NCBI GenBank assembly: GCA_012295275.1
Contig: CM022667.1
Location: forward strand, 13,507,416 to 13,571,415
DNA: 64,000 nucleotides
Direction: 5' to 3'
Origin: Chrysomallon squamiferum
Lineage: Eukaryota > Mollusca > Gastropoda > Neomphalida > Peltospiridae
Shown piece after piece: positions 58,991 through 64,000 of the stretch. The notes under the pieces are model-generated. The model searched no databases. It was not told where the DNA came from and worked only from the letters and a program-made list of their open reading frames with translations. Positions within the stretch are counted from its first letter, which is position 1, and every line of letters begins with the position of its first letter. The position numbers were made by a program, and so were the translations under genes.

Positions 58991-59460
58991 AGTAGTGGTA
59001 GTAGCAGCCTTTGTAATTGTTGTTGTAGTAATAGGACTGGTAGTATTCGTGAGAGTAGAAGCAAAACTAGTAAGTAATAACAGTATCAATAATAAATACG
59101 ACAGCTCTAGTAACAACTTACATAGCAGTATAACACTGGTAGTTACGGCAGCAATACTAATAGAGATTAATACTAATACTATCAGTAGAGATTGTGGTAG
59201 CAGCAGGAGAAGTAGAAATCGTAGAAGTGGTAATCCTACTAGTATTATTAGTAGTAACAGTCGTAGTGGTAATAAAAAAACAAAATCATTAAAACAGTGC
59301 AAAATAAAATATGTAAATGCGAAGAACATACATATGTTACACTGCTATAACAAGGCTTTTGTTCGATTTAAGTCGTTTTTATCGGATCACTTCTATAACA
59401 AAAATTCACCTTCCTTGTCAAAATAATAAACGATTTGTTATTTAGTTATTTATTTATTCA

Positions 59461-59506
<46 letters not shown>

Positions 59507-59929
59507 GATTGATTGATTGATTGACTGATTGATTCTTATATTTATTTACGTATTTATTTATTTTTATTTCATTTTTTTTTTCATTTCAATTTTATCCACA
59601 CACACGAAATATATTATGAGTTTATAGTGTATTTAATCCCCTCTGTTATTATGTAATCACATATATTTCATAAATAAACAATTAGAGCGAGCGATATTGA
59701 CTTAAATTGTAAAATATTTCATTGACTATTTTTCAGTATATTTTTCTGCACATAATACAAAAAAGAAAAACAATAACAAATAAATAAATATATAATGGTA
59801 TCGTATTTCCGAGATCTATTGGGGTTTACTATTTTCAGGCATTTGAGAATTCTCTTGTTAACACAACACCAAACATATTGACTGAAGTTGTGTGCATCTA
59901 TACTTGAATTTCATTCTGTTGGAAAGGTT
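58991..59929. other. GTA-rich to AT-rich spacer, no gene seen
   Basis: Imperfect triplets to about 59270, a fragment like 26200-26300 (about 59330-59410), an ATT run (59464-59505) with TGAT repeats, and TTTA tracts. No gene. Confidence 0.6.
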
Positions 59930-60025
59930 ATCAGTATTTAATACGAACCAGCTTAAGCAAGACACAGTATAGTACGAATTATTATACTGGTCAGTTTGGG
60001 TGAATTTCGTTCATATTTGCCAGAG
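59930..60025 (+). promoter_or_regulatory. Class I leader promoter/5' UTR module, gene P
   Basis: It matches the modules before genes A and B and the orphan leader: gtacgaattattatactggtcagtttgg, gaatttcgttcat, then a gccagag before the ATG. It is the most diverged of the four. Confidence 0.4.
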
Positions 60026-60249
60026 ATGCACTACTCACCATTTATTTTGTTGGTAGCATTTGTAATCTGTAGCCACGGTAACGAGAGGTATGTAATATCT
60101 GAGTTTATATGTTGTTAACTATATGTGAGGACAGAGATAAAATTTACAACAAAGATATTGCAATAGGAGAAATGTGTCGTTATAAAATCAAATCAACTTT
60201 TTATTGATTGATTGATTTTAATTTTATTAAAAAAAATAATAATAATAAC

Positions 60250-60288
<39 letters not shown>

Positions 60289-60345
60289 TTAATAACATTT
60301 TTAAGATAAAATTATTATTTCTATTATTATTATTATTATCATTGA

Positions 60346-60399
<54 letters not shown>

Positions 60400-61567
60400 C
60401 ACAGGTGCAACACAATAATGACATGGATAAAAAATCCTAACTTTGAAAATATTGAGATAACCAAGGCTCTCATATCTTCTGCTGAAAGAATTACATCACG
60501 AGGGCATTGTGGGATACGATGCGCAGATAACTCGTCCTGTGTTTGGTTTTCGTACAACGTGTATGGAACGTGTCGTCTGCATTATTTGAGATTTATGAAT
60601 TCGAGCAGCTTTTCAGCTTCGCCTGGCTGGACGCACTTTTACCTGAGTGCAGGTAGAAAATTACAGACACACGCACATACAGACAAATATTTTAAAAAAT
60701 GTACTTAAAATCATCAAAACACACACACAGACAGTAATAATAATTTAAAAATATATATATTGTAAATATATTTGTAGGATAGAAAAGAAATTTCTAGAAC
60801 TACTCTTTCAACAGAAATTAATCCATATATGACTTTACTATAAGTATTATTCTTAATTCTGAAAACAAATTATAATTTTAAAAACTTTTTAGAAATTATT
60901 ATCATTTCCTGGCAGGTTCCTGTCCAGTGGATGATGGGTTTGTTTATCTGGACAATCTGAATCTATGTTTCAAAGTAGTCAGCGATAAGAAAAATTTTAC
61001 TGAAGCACGTGACGCCTGCAGTCAGATAGGTTCAAGACTGATTGTACTGGACACAGAAGAGAAAAACACAGCTGTCGGTGACTACATACAAGCAAACATA
61101 GGTAGGAATATATACATACATATAACTACCACTGCTCATAGACAGTTAGTTAAAAAATAATTAAAAAGAAAGAAAAAAGAAAAAGAAGAAGAAGAAAAAC
61201 GTCTTCATCAGTACCTACCGTCTTCATCTGTGTGGTCTAGGTAAAGTATGCATTAGCTTTATATTGTTTTCATTGTTGTTTTTGTTTTCATTGTTGTTGT
61301 TGTTATTGGTATTGTTATTATTACTATTATTTTTATTATTATTCAGACGCAGATAACTATTTGTACATCGGACTGACTGACTTGGATACAGAAGACGTGT
61401 ATGTTTGGGAGAACGGAGTTCAGGCAGTGTTTTTCAGCTGGGGAGTAAATCAACCTAACGTCGGTGTTTCTAACGAAGACTGTGTTATGTTATATTTTCG
61501 GGTGAACACATGGCATGATTTTGATTGTACTGTAAAAGGAAATTTCATTTGTGAGAAATCAATGTGA
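60026..61567 (+). CDS. Secreted PAN/apple + C-type lectin protein, gene P (intact, 238 aa, QPN motif)
   Basis: Exons are 60026-60087, 60405-60652, 60916-61101 and 61347-61567. The total is 717 nt, in frame to TGA. The class I leader begins MHYSPFILLVAFVICS. The PAN/apple domain has CGIRCADNSSC and FSYNVYGTCRLHY and ends PGWTHFYLSAG. The CTLD first half has SCPVDDGFVYLDNLNLCFK and DACSQIGSRLIVLDTEEKN. The second half has YIGLTDLDTEDVYVWENG, SWGVNQPN, NEDC, WHDFDC and FICEKSM. The triplet is QPN, intermediate between the EPN and QPD types, so sugar preference cannot be predicted. Exons 2-4 are nearly identical to copy N, and the PAN exon also to H, indicating recent duplication or conversion. 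Confidence 0.88.
60236..60404. repeat. (AAT)n and (ATT)n microsatellites in intron 1 of P
   Basis: An AAT run (about 60236-60289) is followed by an ATT run (about 60316-60399), so the two could fold on each other. The ATT run ends in atcacag, the PAN exon acceptor. Confidence 0.9.
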
Positions 61568-63626
61568 TTTTTCTGTAGTGTCAAAATATATATATCTGAT
61601 TCTGTTACAAATGAAACTGACAAAATCAGTTCATTGATTTTATCATTCTACTCTCTAATGAATCAGTAATTTATAAATTCTGACGATAATGCTGATTATT
61701 GTGTTAATCCTGATATTCAGATGATGTTGATTAAATTATTTTAGTTGCCTGAAACAGAGTTATGCTTTCCTTCATCATGTTTTGCTCGCCTCACTGTCAA
61801 TAGCATTTCATGAATGAATCATTTAGAGCAGGAATCGCTGTAGTTCAAAAGCAACAATTAATTAATTAAATTTTAAATAGGTCTCCTCTACTAAAAGCAT
61901 GTCAACAGAACGAAAGCAAGAAATTTAACTAAACTGCATGCAAAGCAGTCAGTTACTTCTTGTCAGTCTAAATGTAACCATGTCTTTAGTAGCGAATAAT
62001 CTGAATTTGTTTCAGTCATTTTATAATTGAGTAATACATCTAATCAGGGAAAGTTACTCAGAATTGAAATAAATCTAATTAAACTTCTAGTAGGAAATAA
62101 GAATTATATAAAATGTATTTCTTAAACAGTCATCGGAGAACATTTTGGATTTCCGAGTTAAATTCATTTATGTATCGTCAGAGGTAACGAAAAAAAGTGC
62201 AACAACAAGAACAATAACAGAAACAAGCAAAGCCTAAAGAAAATTAAATTAAAATAAATAAAGCAGAATCAACCAACATGAAAATAAATACAAACAAAGA
62301 AACAAACAAAAACGCAACAAAAACCCAACAATAACAAAGGAAATAAAACAAAAATGTAATAATTAAGAAATAAATCCTTTAAAAAAATAATAATAAAAAT
62401 ATAAATAAACAAAATGTTCAGTGTTTCTGCTTTACTAAAAGCATGTTAATATAAACAAAGCAAGAAACGTAAGTAAATTCCTTGTAACATAATAAAATCG
62501 ACTCATACAAACACCCTCGGTTAAAAGAAAAGAATCTCACAACAATAATAGTAACAACAACAACAACGAGAACAGATTAATATATATATATATATATTTT
62601 TTTTAATAATATAAATAAATAACAACAAAACAAAACAAGGGCTCCAAAATAATAATTATATTAGAAATGTTCTCAGAAGTCCTCTAATGAGATCTTTCTT
62701 CTACAACAATCATCACAACAGTACAAACAACAACAAGAACAACAACAACTACTACTACAACTGATAGCAATAGTACTAGTACTAATCATACATAGTTAAA
62801 GGAAAAATTATATTTTCTTATACAAAAGTAAATATATATACAAAAAAAATAGTAAATTTCTGAATTTTCACTAGAAAGAAAACAGAAAAACAACAACAAC
62901 AAACACGCCAAAAAAAAAAAAAAAAAGGTTTGTAGAGAGAACTAACAATAAAGGAAGTAAAACAGAAGAATAATAATCAAAAATAAAACTCCTGAAAAAG
63001 AACAAACAAAAACATGAAATAAAATAATAGAATCACAGTTGACTGCTGTCAAACCAAACATACCAAATATCGGTTTACATTGATTCATTGATTTTGTATA
63101 CATTTATACCTGTCTCTGAATGATTAAAAATTAAATTTCAAGCATGAACTTTGAATAATTACGACTTGCTCTGTTGTTTATTAAAATATCTGTAGTTATA
63201 ACAGTACCATATACTATATAAAAAATGTATTGAGTCAACATTATCATTGTCATGGCAAAGAAGCTGTTCTGTTGCAGTTGTTGCTTTTGTTGTCCCTGAT
63301 GCTGATGTTCTTTTGGTCGATGTCATTTGCAATCCTGGGGATGTGTTTCGTACATTCATTTATTGTCAGTTACAATCAAATGGTCTTGAATGTAGTCATC
63401 AAAAATTAAACTACATTTACTGGAGTATAAAGCACTTCAATTGGCATTTTAGTCATTACTTCTTCACCATTCTTTGAGTATAATACCACGTTGTATTTCA
63501 ATTAAGTTTCTAAGAGTTTTGTTTATTTAGATATTATTAGGACTCATATTTGATACTGATAAGTTTCACGGAGTTTGTGATATATATTAAGGTGAACTGC
63601 CAGTTATAGAAAAGTTAGCAGCTAAA
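61568..63626. other. Spacer P to S, no gene seen
   Basis: Parallel to 52516-54543. Class III 5' flank at its end (aggtgaactgccagttatagaaaagttagcagctaaa region). Confidence 0.55.
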
Positions 63627-64000
63627 ATGAAAATCTTTCTCATCGAAGGAATCTGGGTTTTGGCTGCCGTCTTATGTTGTAAAACTGCAGAAAGGTAGGT
63701 GTGAATTTGCTGAGAGAGATTTTCTTGGAATTTTCCCATGTTTTATTCTTTTGACGCTACAGTAAGTACAAAAATTGGGTAATCTATCAGAGCTATCTCT
63801 GGTTTAAAGAGTCACATAAAACTGTATAAAAACAATGGTCAAAATGGACTTGTCCTGTAAACTAATACAGGCCGTCTTACGTTTCTCAGATCTTAATAGG
63901 TATTCTTCAAGATGCGTTTATAAATTAATAAGACTTTCTTGGAATTTTCCTCTGATTTCTTGCTTTGACTCCGCAATAAATAAAAAACAAATTGGGTAAT
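63627..64000 (+). CDS. PAN/apple + C-type lectin gene S, leader exon only (runs off the window end)
   Basis: Leader exon 63627-63694 (68 nt) encodes MKIFLIEGIWVLAAVLCC, then KTAE and AG. It is followed by the ggtaggt donor, identical to gene Q at the protein level. The remaining 306 bases match intron 1 of Q. PAN and lectin exons should follow outside the window. Confidence 0.75.

Larger units (their letters stand above)
60392..64000 (+). repeat. Segmental duplication, 3.6 kb, copy 2 (partner 51355-54917)
   Basis: See the partner. Differences include a short insertion near 63290 (gttgtccctgatgctgat), a shorter homopolymer near 62910 and a few coding changes in exon 3 (EARDACSQ here, EAHDACSK there). 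Confidence 0.9.

Overview
The window is AT-rich, intron-bearing animal DNA. It has GT-AG introns, no operons or ribosome-binding sites, dense trinucleotide microsatellites and a 200-N scaffold gap at 34686-34885. The organism cannot be fixed from sequence alone. The domain mix and genome texture fit an invertebrate, and a lophotrochozoan such as a mollusc is my guess (inference).

The main content is a tandem array of one gene family on both strands. The standard gene has four coding exons: (1) a signal-peptide exon of 62 or 68 nt; (2) a 248-nt exon for a PAN/apple-like domain; (3) a 186- or 177-nt exon for the N-terminal half of a long-form C-type lectin domain (CTLD); (4) a 218- or 221-nt exon for the C-terminal half of the CTLD. 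Intron phases are always 2, 1, 1. The product is a secreted lectin-like protein of about 236-240 aa. Apparently intact genes lie at 1624-3326 (+), 8299-10387 (-), 16372-18475 (-), 54544-56681 (+) and 60026-61567 (+). A probable sixth is at 33325-36296 (+). Genes cut by the window ends lie at 10-1032 (-) and 63627-64000 (+).

Between these lie broken copies: 19858-21709, 23655-25637 (only exon 1 lost), 29326-30509, 40336-42356 (-), 45063-46532 and 50569-52515. There are also orphan exons (22394-22455, 57182-57381) and five remnants of a further subfamily (7349-7790, 15266-15700, 31334-31499 with 48751-48914, 39254-39681, 43461-44045). Three leader classes occur, here called class I (MHYS/MDYS), II (MQNT) and III (MKTF/MKIF). 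Leaders and lectin exons have been mixed between classes.

The array grew by segmental duplication. Blocks of about 6-8 kb recur at roughly 2.3-11.4, 12.4-18.7 and 35.2-43.3 kb. Other repeated pairs are 11.4-12.4 with 26.8-27.8 kb, 18.9-21.3 with 44.3-46.0 kb, 30.7-34.7 with 48.2-51.8 kb, and 51.36-54.92 with 60.39-64.0 kb. The only other protein-coding signal is a decayed tyrosine-recombinase mobile element carried along as three copies. Remaining sequence is microsatellite, a 119-bp minisatellite and duplicated non-coding flank.

All members should be secreted, disulfide-rich binding proteins. The sugar-site tripeptide differs between copies (EPN, EPD, EPH, EPS, QPN, ESD), so the array looks like a diversifying recognition repertoire. 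No immune, gamete or other role can be read from the sequence.
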